A stretch of DNA of 7,847 nt from CAZSNH01 sp052388455 (GCA_052388455.1 JBQTIA010000113.1:1-7847); one strand, 5' to 3'. Counted from the stretch's first letter, positions 1 through 5,052 are shown. Notes: generated from the sequence alone by a model not told the origin. Made by a program: numbers and translations.

Positions 1-177
1 ATTAATACTCCCTCGCATTGCCTCTCAGCCAACTGCGTGAACAATAGCGTTCGACATTCTCGCTCGTGCGCTCCCCTACAGGCGCGCGAAGAGGCTGGAC
101 GGACTTGGGGTTGCTTTGATTTCGAAAGCGACTGCCTCCGATACGATCGGACCCTAATATTTCGATGTCCGTCCGGA

Positions 178-618
178 TCAGATCGGGTCCGGAACCGGGT
201 GGACTGGACAAGCCGCACCCCCCGGTGCTTCCCTCGCCAGCCGTTCGAAGACACTGCGAACCTCGTCCGGCGTCGCCCGGCCGATGGCGCCCGCCTCCAC
301 CTCGTCACGCGACCACATCCACGATCGCGCCGGATCGTGCCGCATAGCCCACTGCGGAAAGAACCGCGTTTCCACATCGGCCGCGACCAGCTTCACGACC
401 TCCATGTGGCGATCATCGCGCGCGATCTTGTCGAAAGCGGCGTTGACGACATCGCGCCCTCCCTCCAGCAATTGCAGATAGAGATCCTCCCGGCAGATCA
501 GCGAGCCGGTGATCGCGTCGCGTTCATTGTTCCGGCGCGCCGTGGACAGGATGCCGGCGAGGGCCAGGTCGTCGAAGCCGAAGGGTCGCGAGGCGTAGAT
601 CAGCTGCATGAGCGGCAT
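178..618 (-). CDS. Short BLUF-domain blue-light sensor protein
   Basis: A 146-residue protein that is essentially one BLUF (blue light using FAD) domain. It opens MPLMQLIYASR and carries the usual pocket residues: Tyr8, Asn31, Gln49, and Trp90/Met92 in 'FPQWAM'. Asn, Gln, Trp and Met are each one position lower than in cyanobacterial PixD (Y8, N32, Q50, W91, M93), so the photocycle residues look intact. 'ARRNN', 'ITGSL' and 'LLEG' are further family hallmarks. There is no fused output domain (no EAL, GGDEF or cyclase), so it is a 'short BLUF' protein that would signal through a partner. The cytoplasm is the likely site, as no signal peptide or membrane segment is seen. The start at 618 is chosen because AGAGGAG lies 5 bases before the ATG; the frame stays open upstream to 873, but that part is not protein-like. 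No obvious partner gene is nearby. Target and physiological output cannot be read from the sequence. Confidence 0.9.
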   Translation of the reverse strand: MPLMQLIYASRPFGFDDLALAGILSTARRNNERDAITGSLICREDLYLQLLEGGRDVVNAAFDKIARDDRHMEVVKLVAADVETRFFPQWAMRHDPARSWMWSRDEVEAGAIGRATPDEVRSVFERLAREAPGGAACPVHPVPDPI

Positions 619-976
619 CGCGGCTCCTCTCTGGGGCAAAGTAGCGCCGGCCGCTGCACCATACACCACTTCCACCACCAGAACGATTCCCGGTGGATCG
701 AGCGTCACCCTCGCCTTTTTGAACGTCACGGGCGATTCCAGGCCGCAGACCCCCTCCGAACGTACCGCCGACGGACTCCGTCTCGCCGAGATCGACCTTG
801 CGGTTGCTCTTTCGCGCGGTGATCTCCTCCAGCTCGCCGATGCGCTCTTCAAGGTCGTTGCAGCAGTCGCCACTAAGATTGGCGCTCAGCGCGTGTGTGG
901 AGCCAATCGCAAGCACGGCGGCGCACGCGAGTGTGAGGCTGGGTGCAGCCAAACGGGAATCCAGCGCAATTTTCAT
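524..976 (-). pseudogene. 5' remnant of an outer-membrane porin gene
   Basis: The open frame begins with a good secretion signal (MKIALDSRLAAPSLTLACAA..., likely cleavage after ALSA near residue 32), then GDCCNDLEERIGELEEITARKSNRKV (split: GDCCNDLEERIGEL, then EEITARKSNRKV). This matches the mature N-terminus of a porin group I know from Hyphomicrobiales, with consensus close to DCCADLEERxAELE / TTARKGNRKVSL. In those porins a long beta-barrel follows. Here similarity stops at about residue 61 (position 794), and the rest of the 150-codon frame is Arg/Ser/Gly-rich and antisense-like. The frame also overlaps the BLUF gene by 95 bp. AGAGGA lies 4 bases before the ATG at 976, so the stump may still be translated. 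I read it as a porin gene that lost its barrel; a genuine short secreted protein is the alternative. Family recognition rests on memory of the motif, not on a search. Confidence 0.5.
624..630 (-). promoter_or_regulatory. Shine-Dalgarno site of the BLUF gene
   Basis: AGAGGAG on the minus strand, 5 bases before the ATG at 618. It fixes the start of the BLUF protein, because the same frame is open for another 85 codons upstream. Confidence 0.7.
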
Positions 977-1204
977 GTCGTCCTCTCAGCGCACAGCTCC
1001 ATCGGCATACTTTGCAATCTGGCCAAAGCCGCAGAAAAAGTTGAGCGGATCGCAAAGAACGCAAGTCGATCCGGAGACCGCGTTTGGGCTTGCCCTGGAG
1101 CGACAGTGGCATTTGGCAGTCGCTATGGAGGTGATGAGCGAGAGGTTCGGGTATTTGGGCCAGGATCGCTATGTCGAAACGCCGACCAATGCTAGCTTGA
1201 TGCC
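977..1204. other. Divergent intergenic region, no gene seen
   Basis: About 230 bases between the minus-strand porin stump and the plus-strand Uma2 gene. The open frames here give low-complexity Arg/Ser-rich peptides with no recognisable domain. Promoters for both flanking genes would be expected here, but I could not find a convincing -35/-10 pair on either strand. Confidence 0.4.
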
Positions 1205-1790
1205 ATGATCGCGCTGCCGAAGCACAAGCTGACCGTCGACGAGTTCCTGAGCTGGGCCGAAACGCTGCCCAACGAGGCGGGACGCTTCGAGCTGTGGGAT
1301 GGCGAGGTAATCGAAAAGGAAGGTCCAGCCGGATCGATGAACTCAGCCCGCTCGCAGCACTGGCAGGCCAAGGACGCGCTCTATCTCGCCCTCCACGATG
1401 CAGTGAAGCGTTCGAAGCTCAACGGTCACGTGGCCTCCGAAGGTCCGACCGTGCGCTTCTACTCCGCACCGAGCGGCCGAGCCCGACGTGCTGGTCTACT
1501 TCGGACCGCGCGTCCCCCGCGGCGTGCTCGAGGTGCCGAACCCCGCTATCGTCGTCGAGGTACTTTCGCCGAGTACCGCGAAGCACGACATGAGCGCCAA
1601 GCTCGACGCCTACTTCTCGCTGCCGAGCGTCGAGCACTACCTCATCGTCGATCCCGACCGGCCGCACGTCATCCATCACAAGCGCGGCTCGTCCGGCTCG
1701 ATCGAGACCCGCATCGTCACCACGCCGAGTCTCCGCCTCGACCCGCCGGGCCTGGACGTCGATCTCACCGAGGTTCTCAGCGTCGATTAG
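1205..1790 (+). pseudogene. Uma2-family endonuclease gene, frameshifted
   Basis: Uma2 proteins have a PD-(D/E)xK nuclease fold; their biological role is poorly known. The first part (MIALPKHKLTVDEFLSWAE, then RFELWDGEVIEK) is a standard Uma2 N-terminus and stays in frame to about 'VRFYSAP' near 1470. The rest is in the next frame from about 1473: AAEPDVLVYFGPRVPRG, then VPNPAIVVEVLSPSTAKHD, KLDAYF, YLIVDP and SLRLDPPGLDVDLTEVL, ending at TAG 1788-1790. The Asp of EPDV and the Glu of VVEV are the expected metal ligands, with the KL..Y segment following. Both halves are intact apart from a one-base gain (or two-base loss) between roughly 1463 and 1478, so the break is recent or a sequencing error. 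Repaired, it would be about 195 residues, normal for the family. The ATG at 1205 has only a weak ribosome site. The downstream half could restart at GTG 1488, but that fragment lacks the N-terminal strands. Confidence 0.85.
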
Positions 1791-1818
1791 CGTCGACGGA
1801 CACCGCCTGCGCTCGGTC

Positions 1819-2106
1819 TCATCCAAACACCCGGGCCACATCGATCTCAATCCCCGGCGGATCGAGGCGCAGCAGGCCCTCATTCAGAGTGGCGGGCGGC
1901 TCCAGCCCGCCTGCCGGCGCGCGGCGATGCCAGATCACGATCTTGTCCTCGGGATCGAGCACCAGATTGTGGACGATGCTCGGCACCTGAAAATAGCCGG
2001 CGACCTTGTCGGCAAGGTCGCGCTTCACGCTCGGCGGCGAGAGGACCTCGACGACGATGACGGGATTGGGAGTTTCGAGATTAGCACGACGCAGGGCTTG
2101 AAGCAT
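1819..2106 (-). pseudogene. Uma2-family endonuclease, C-terminal fragment
   Basis: Reading leftwards, the frame gives LRRANLETPNPVIVVEVLSP, then DLADKVAGYF, LVLDPEDK, VIWHRR, LRLDPPGIEIDVARVFG and a TGA at 1819-1821. This is the C-terminal half of a Uma2 protein. It keeps the catalytic Glu of 'VVEV' and the Lys of 'DKVAGYF', but the N-terminal half, including the catalytic Asp of the usual 'EPDV', is absent. The frame is open upstream to an ATG at 2244, but that ATG is inside sufE and the added residues (Gly/Pro-rich) do not resemble Uma2. An in-frame ATG at 2106 could yield about 95 residues. It is almost certainly non-functional as a nuclease. Its 3' end faces the frameshifted Uma2 gene with only 28 bases between the stop codons. 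The two copies differ at many residues, so they are diverged paralogues rather than a fresh inverted duplication. Confidence 0.75.
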
Positions 2107-2205
2107 CCCGGTCGCGGGAACACCCGGAGGGCGGCCAGCCGCGAATGGCGGGTTCAATTCCGGAGCGAAACGCACTAAATCAGGGAAGTTCCCGACCGAC
2201 CGACC

Positions 2206-2209
2206 AGGA
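2206..2209 (+). promoter_or_regulatory. Ribosome site supporting the TTG start of sufE
   Basis: AGGA 9 bases before the TTG at 2219. No ATG or GTG lies in frame between the upstream sequence and residue 34 of SufE, so this site and the family N-terminus (PSFDDIRTDFELLD) decide the start. Confidence 0.5.
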
Positions 2210-2218
2210 CCACCGCCC

Positions 2219-2644
2219 TTGCCCAGCTTCGACGACATCCGCACCGACTTCGAGCTGCTCGACAGCTGGGAGGATCGCTATCGCTACGTGATCGAGCTCG
2301 GCCGACAGCTCCCGGAGATGCCGGCGGCGCTCAAGACCGAGGCGACGAAGGTGCGCGGCTGCGCCAGTCAGGTGTGGCTGGCGACGACGACGACGCCGAG
2401 CGTGAACGGCGCCGGGCCGGTGCTGCACTTCCAGGGTGACAGCGACGCGCACATCGTGCGCGGTCTCGTCGCCATCCTGCTGAGCCTCGTCGAAGGGCGG
2501 ACCGCGACCGACATTCTTGCGACCGACGCCAACGCGGCGCTCGGCCAGCTCGGGCTCAAGGAGCATCTGACACCGCAGCGCTCGAACGGCTTCGCCTCGA
2601 TGGTCGAGCGCATCCGCTCCGATGCACGTGCCGCCGCGGCCTGA
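2219..2644 (+). CDS. sufE: SufE family sulfur acceptor for Fe-S cluster assembly
   Basis: SufE takes persulfide sulfur from the cysteine desulfurase SufS and passes it to the SufBCD scaffold for iron-sulfur cluster building in the cytoplasm. The protein has 141 residues, the normal family length. It opens with the alphaproteobacterial N-terminus FDDIRTDFELLDSWEDRYRY and contains IELGRQLPEMP followed by KVRGCASQVWL. Cys48 in 'RGCASQVW' is the sulfur-carrying active-site residue. The C-terminal helices end in LTPQRSNGFASMVERIR, also typical. The start is a TTG, chosen because the family N-terminus begins there and the next in-frame ATG would delete the first 33 conserved residues. No suf operon is present, which is common for a free-standing sufE in this group. 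It converges on the DUF6456 gene with directly touching stop codons. Product identity is very secure. Confidence 0.95.
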   Translation: MPSFDDIRTDFELLDSWEDRYRYVIELGRQLPEMPAALKTEATKVRGCASQVWLATTTTPSVNGAGPVLHFQGDSDAHIVRGLVAILLSLVEGRTATDILATDANAALGQLGLKEHLTPQRSNGFASMVERIRSDARAAAA

Positions 2645-3241
2645 TCAGGGGGTATTCCCGTCCTGCTCCGCGCCGTCTCCATCCGAGCCGATCGAAGGCC
2701 GGTAGTCGTCGGTGCCCCAATGCCGGATGCGGTTCGGAGCGGCGCCAGCGCCGTTCTCGGGCCGGTCGTAGCCATAATGCCGGGCGAGCGACGAAAGCGC
2801 GATGAGCAGCACGATGCGCCCCGTCCGCTGCGGCCAGCAGGCGCCGCGCTCGGCCTGTTCCAGACCCTTGAGATGGCAGCAGACGTCGACCAGTATCCCC
2901 GAGAGTTCCGGCCCTACCGCCGACAGCGCGCGGCGCACGCGCTCGCGGGCGGCGACGACGTGGTCCTGCATCTCGACGCCGACGCCCGGAGCCGACCGTC
3001 TCCCGCGCGGGCCGCCTCCACCCGACCAGTCGATGGTTACGCGCGGCATCATCTGGGCGAGGGTGAAATCGCTTCGCAGCCGCTCGCCCGCCTTGAACTG
3101 CTGATCCGAAATCAGCGGTGCGCCGGCCTTGTCGCGTCGGCGGTAGAGCCACGCGAGCGGACTCTCCTCGTCGTTGAATTGGGGCTTGGCGGCAGCCGGC
3201 ACACGGCATCGGCCCCGCTGACGCGGAGAAAATGGACTCAT
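2645..3241 (-). CDS. DUF6456 domain protein
   Basis: A 198-residue protein of unknown function that I recognise as DUF6456, a family typical of Hyphomicrobiales. The family block runs from about residue 25 (EESPLAWLYRRRDKAG) through LISDQQFKAGERLRSDFT, AQMMPRVTIDW, an Arg/Gly-rich linker, VVAARERVRRALSAVGPEL, GILVDVCCHLKGLEQAE, to LLIALSSLARHYGY near residue 150. A polar, probably disordered tail follows. It has no signal peptide or membrane segment, and its helical, Arg-rich character suggests a nucleic-acid or regulatory role, which is inference. The start at 3241 is preferred because GAGGT precedes it at a good distance; a longer form from 3316 would overlap the upstream gene and adds an Arg/Pro-rich, non-family stretch. 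The upstream HTH gene ends 14 bases before this start on the same strand, so the two are probably co-transcribed. Confidence 0.85.
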   Translation of the reverse strand: MSPFSPRQRGRCRVPAAAKPQFNDEESPLAWLYRRRDKAGAPLISDQQFKAGERLRSDFTLAQMMPRVTIDWSGGGGPRGRRSAPGVGVEMQDHVVAARERVRRALSAVGPELSGILVDVCCHLKGLEQAERGACWPQRTGRIVLLIALSSLARHYGYDRPENGAGAAPNRIRHWGTDDYRPSIGSDGDGAEQDGNTP

Positions 3242-3255
3242 CACAGACCTCGAAG

Positions 3256-3678
3256 TTAGCGGGTGGGGCGGACGGCGGCGGCGTGGCGCTGCGACAGCAG
3301 GGCCAGCACGGTCCATTCGAGCAGCTGGAGCGCGTGGTCGAACGTCGGGTCGTCGCGCCGGTCCTCGACGACCTCGCAGGCGTGCGCAACGGTCGTGCGG
3401 TCGCGAGCGAACAGGTTGCCGACGCCGCTCATCGGAATGCCGAGCGACGTGTGTGCGAGATACATGGCGACCTGCCGGGCCTCGGCCGCCGGTGCGCGCC
3501 CTCGAGTCGCAAGCCCCAGTTCCGTCGGGCCGATGCCGAAAACCTGCGCCACTACCGCTTCGATCACCACCCGCGACTGGCCGGAAACGCGGGGCAAGCG
3601 GCGCGTCGCGGTCCTCGGCGGAGTGCTAACGGAAGGCCCGTTCACGAGCCGGTCTGATAGGGAGGTCGACTGCCACAT
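3256..3678 (-). CDS. DnaA C-terminal-domain-like HTH protein
   Basis: About 140 residues, with a C-terminal domain like domain IV of the replication initiator DnaA and no AAA+ ATPase part. Visible: VVIEAVVAQVFGI near residue 37, then ARQVAMYLAHTSLGIPMSGVG and LFARDRTTVAHAC (residues 67-101), then VEDRRDDPTFDHALQLLEW. This follows the DnaA pattern 'RQ-AMYL...IG..FG-RDHTTV-HA', but the DnaA-box-contacting His of 'DHTTV' is Arg (DRTTV). It therefore probably binds DNA as a regulator, not as a replication initiator. Residues 1-35 are polar and poorly conserved in appearance. The start is uncertain: ATG 3678 has AAGGA 11 bases upstream, while ATG 3732 would add 18 residues but has no clear ribosome site. 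It sits 14 bases ahead of DUF6456 in a likely two-gene operon. This HTH/DUF6456 pairing beside sufE is, from memory, recurrent in Rhizobiales. Confidence 0.85.
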   Translation of the reverse strand: MWQSTSLSDRLVNGPSVSTPPRTATRRLPRVSGQSRVVIEAVVAQVFGIGPTELGLATRGRAPAAEARQVAMYLAHTSLGIPMSGVGNLFARDRTTVAHACEVVEDRRDDPTFDHALQLLEWTVLALLSQRHAAAVRPTR

Positions 3679-3745
3679 GCCGGGTGTAATCCTTATCGGG
3701 AAGGAGAGTGCCAGCGAGCGATAGTGCGTCATGGCCGTCACTATA

Positions 3746-3755
3746 GCTTCGAAGC
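3746..3755. promoter_or_regulatory. Palindrome in the divergent promoter region
   Basis: GCTTCGAAGC, a perfect 10-base palindrome, lies between the divergent HTH (minus) and hypothetical (plus) genes. Immediately downstream of it on the minus strand is TATAGT, a possible -10 for the HTH/DUF6456 operon, although no good -35 accompanies it. An operator is possible; chance cannot be excluded for a site this short. Confidence 0.25.
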
Positions 3756-3866
3756 GGCGACGGCGGCCCTCGAACCTAGGGCTTGGGTGAACATGGGGGG
3801 ATAAGTTCGGTCGGCCCTTGCGGGCGCATTTGTCCACCCCGGCTCGGTGCATGCGAGGCTCGACCG

Positions 3867-4343
3867 ATGGTCATCGGGAGCGCCACCGCCATGTTCAGAA
3901 CCAATCACGGGCCGCACGTTGCTGAGAGCGGGCAGCAAGGCCGGTCCACACCGGCCGCACAACAGTCGCATTCGCGGTACGCGACAGACCTCGCGCGGCT
4001 GCTGCCGCTGTGGCCGCACGAGTTGAACGACCTCACGGAACGCGGGCGTCTCGCCGTGCTGGCCGGGCTGCGCCGTGCTTTGCGCGCCGAGCGCCGACGT
4101 GGACTGGCCGGCCACTGGAGCTACGATCTCGCCCGCCATCGCCACTTGCTCGAAGCGTATCGAAGCGAAACGGCGGCACTGATCGCGTGCCGCGCCGCCG
4201 CTACTCCTTGCGCGTCCCGAGGCCCATCTTCTTCGCGAGATCGGAGCGTGCCCGCGCGTAGTTCGGCGCCACCATCGGATAGTCGTGCGGCAGGCCCCAC
4301 TTCTCCCGGTACTCCTCAGGCGACAGGTTGTAGTGCGTTCTGA
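3867..4343 (+). CDS. Conserved-looking hypothetical protein, 3' end antisense to mucR
   Basis: The central stretch reads as a real globular helical protein: YATDLARLLPLWPHELNDL, GRLAVLAGLRRALRAERRRG, LAGHWSYDLARHRHLLEAYR, roughly residues 40-105. I believe similar small proteins of unknown function occur in other Rhizobiales, but I cannot name the family. After 'ETAALIACRAAA' (around 4200) the sequence turns into low-complexity Pro/Ser/Arg peptide, and the frame continues to a stop at 4343. That tail is the antisense of the mucR 3' end, so the natural stop has probably been lost or displaced. Two starts are plausible: ATG 3867 (GAGG 8 bases upstream) and ATG 3891 (GGGAG 10 bases upstream). 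No signal peptide, membrane segment or catalytic motif is visible. The opposite-strand frame over 3741-4145 has shadow-like composition and was rejected. Confidence 0.6.
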   Translation: MVIGSATAMFRTNHGPHVAESGQQGRSTPAAQQSHSRYATDLARLLPLWPHELNDLTERGRLAVLAGLRRALRAERRRGLAGHWSYDLARHRHLLEAYRSETAALIACRAAATPCASRGPSSSRDRSVPARSSAPPSDSRAAGPTSPGTPQATGCSAF

Positions 4344-4605
4344 GGTGCCGCTTCAGCGATTTGAACTTTTTGCCGTCTTCGAGACAGATGATGTAGTCCG
4401 GCATCACCGATTTTTTGACCGCCACCTTCGGCCGCTGCTCCTCACGCTCGCTGGTCACGATCCCGCCAGTGGCCCGACTGAGCGCGGCATACGTATCACC
4501 GATCAGTTGCGGCAGGTCAGCGGCGGCGACCGTGTTGTTGCTGACGAAGGCGGAGACGATGCGGGAGGTGAGTTCAACCAGAGCCGAGGGCGCATCCTGA
4601 TCCAT
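4201..4605 (-). CDS. mucR: MucR/Ros family zinc-finger transcriptional regulator
   Basis: MucR/Ros proteins are small zinc-finger regulators that bind AT-rich DNA, oligomerise and act much like H-NS, controlling exopolysaccharide, motility, cell-cycle and host-interaction genes. This 134-residue protein has the family N-terminal oligomerisation segment (ALVELTSRIVSAFVSNN, residues 8-24), a linker, then the finger. Cys74, Asp77, His87 and His91 are spaced C-x2-D-x9-H-x3-H, with 'GKKFKSLKRHL' between; Asp replacing the second Cys is a known variant in this family. The C-terminal block (YNLSPEEYREKWGLP, DYPMVAPNYARARSDLAKKMGLG) is canonical. The start at 4605 is chosen for the family N-terminus (MDQDAP) and AAGG 9 bases upstream; the longer frame to 4701 lacks similarity. 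It has its own long AT-rich upstream region, consistent with the autoregulation known for mucR. Its 3' end overlaps the opposing hypothetical gene. Confidence 0.95.
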   Translation of the reverse strand: MDQDAPSALVELTSRIVSAFVSNNTVAAADLPQLIGDTYAALSRATGGIVTSEREEQRPKVAVKKSVMPDYIICLEDGKKFKSLKRHLRTHYNLSPEEYREKWGLPHDYPMVAPNYARARSDLAKKMGLGTRKE

Positions 4606-4740
4606 TTTTGTAAACCTTGCTGGAGTGATGTTCTGTTGAACTGCACCGCCGAAGCGCTGAATGAGAAGTATATCCAACCGCGGCGGGTGCCGAATGACCA
4701 CACTGGAATGTTCGTACGCCGTTATATTTTGACCTCGGTA

Positions 4741-4767
4741 GTGACACCAGTTGTTCTAAGCTGTCAC
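4741..4767. promoter_or_regulatory. Dyad GTGACA-N15-TGTCAC
   Basis: Perfect 6-base inverted arms at 4741-4746 and 4762-4767, about 140 bases upstream of the mucR start. The 15-base spacer puts the arm centres two helical turns apart (21 bases), as for a dimeric regulator. The binding factor is unknown; a chance match is possible. Confidence 0.3.
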
Positions 4768-4850
4768 ATATGAAGAACTTATTTTCACACCGCTGTCAAC
4801 TCATCGATACCTGAAGGCGTTGTTGCGACTACTGCCGGCGCACGACATTG

Positions 4851-4985
4851 TTAAAAGCAGCTATAATAGTTTCCTGTGGCATCATCTTCATGCTCGTTTT
4901 TGCGGACGATAATAGTCGCTTGACGGGCGGTGTGTTCATTTTTGAACTGATTCAAATCTCTCATCTTATTCGGTGATGTCTTCAT
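4851..4985 (-). CDS. Marginal small ORF, 44 codons
   Basis: ATG at 4985 to TAA at 4851-4853 gives a hydrophilic 44-residue peptide starting MKTSPNKMRDLNQFKNEH and ending GNYYSCF. Its composition (mixed charged and polar residues, few Arg/Pro) is more protein-like than most shadow frames here. There is no clear Shine-Dalgarno site, no known family and no conserved partner. The opposite strand over 4848-4976 is also open and hydrophobic, as expected from the complement of polar codons, so openness alone proves little. It could equally be chance in AT-rich DNA. Confidence 0.15.
   Translation of the reverse strand: MKTSPNKMRDLNQFKNEHTARQATIIVRKNEHEDDATGNYYSCF
4941..4956. promoter_or_regulatory. 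Dyad TTTGAA-CTGA-TTCAAA with a GANTC site
   Basis: Perfect 6-base inverted arms around a 4-base centre. The right arm includes GATTC (4949-4953), a GANTC sequence recognised by the cell-cycle methyltransferase CcrM of alphaproteobacteria. It lies within the marginal small ORF. Confidence 0.3.
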
Positions 4986-5035
4986 TCGTCTCGTAGCTGC
5001 GCCGCATTCCGGAAAATTGCGCACTCAACCGTTGT

Positions 5036-5052
5036 TGCAATCTATGATTGCA
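5036..5052. promoter_or_regulatory. Dyad TGCAATC-TAT-GATTGCA
   Basis: A perfect 7+3+7 inverted repeat, the most operator-like site in the window. It is about 225 bases upstream of the ptrB start and 430 bases upstream of mucR, on the edge of the AT-rich zone. Its short arms and small centre suit a MarR, TetR or ArsR-type dimer; which one cannot be told. Confidence 0.45.

Noticed and set aside
138..150. CCGAT-ACG-ATCGG hairpin downstream of the BLUF gene
   Set aside because: Only five pairs, and no T-run follows in the direction of BLUF transcription, so it is too weak to call a terminator.
37..822. Plus-strand frame of 261 codons over the BLUF gene
   Set aside because: The Arg/His/Pro-rich translation has no domain, and the minus-strand BLUF protein with all its functional residues explains the region.
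1791..1818. Bidirectional terminator between the two Uma2 relics
   Set aside because: No stem of useful length with a T-run was found in the 28 bases between the stop codons.
2145..2180. tRNA-like T-loop sequence GGTTCAATTCC near 2150
   Set aside because: The flanking bases do not form a proper 5-bp T stem and no acceptor or anticodon arm can be placed, so it is neither a tRNA nor a convincing attachment-site remnant.
3741..4145. Minus-strand open frame of 134 codons over the hypothetical gene
   Set aside because: It overlaps the plus-strand frame whose Trp/Leu/Arg-rich helical sequence looks like a real protein, and its own residues (mixed Pro/Gly/Arg/Ala, no motif) look like a shadow.
4839..4867. 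Sigma-70 promoter at the consensus TATAAT (4862-4867)
   Set aside because: No sequence resembling TTGACA lies 16-18 bases upstream, there is no extended -10 TG, and no secure gene follows for 400 bases; kept only as a note in the intergenic entry.
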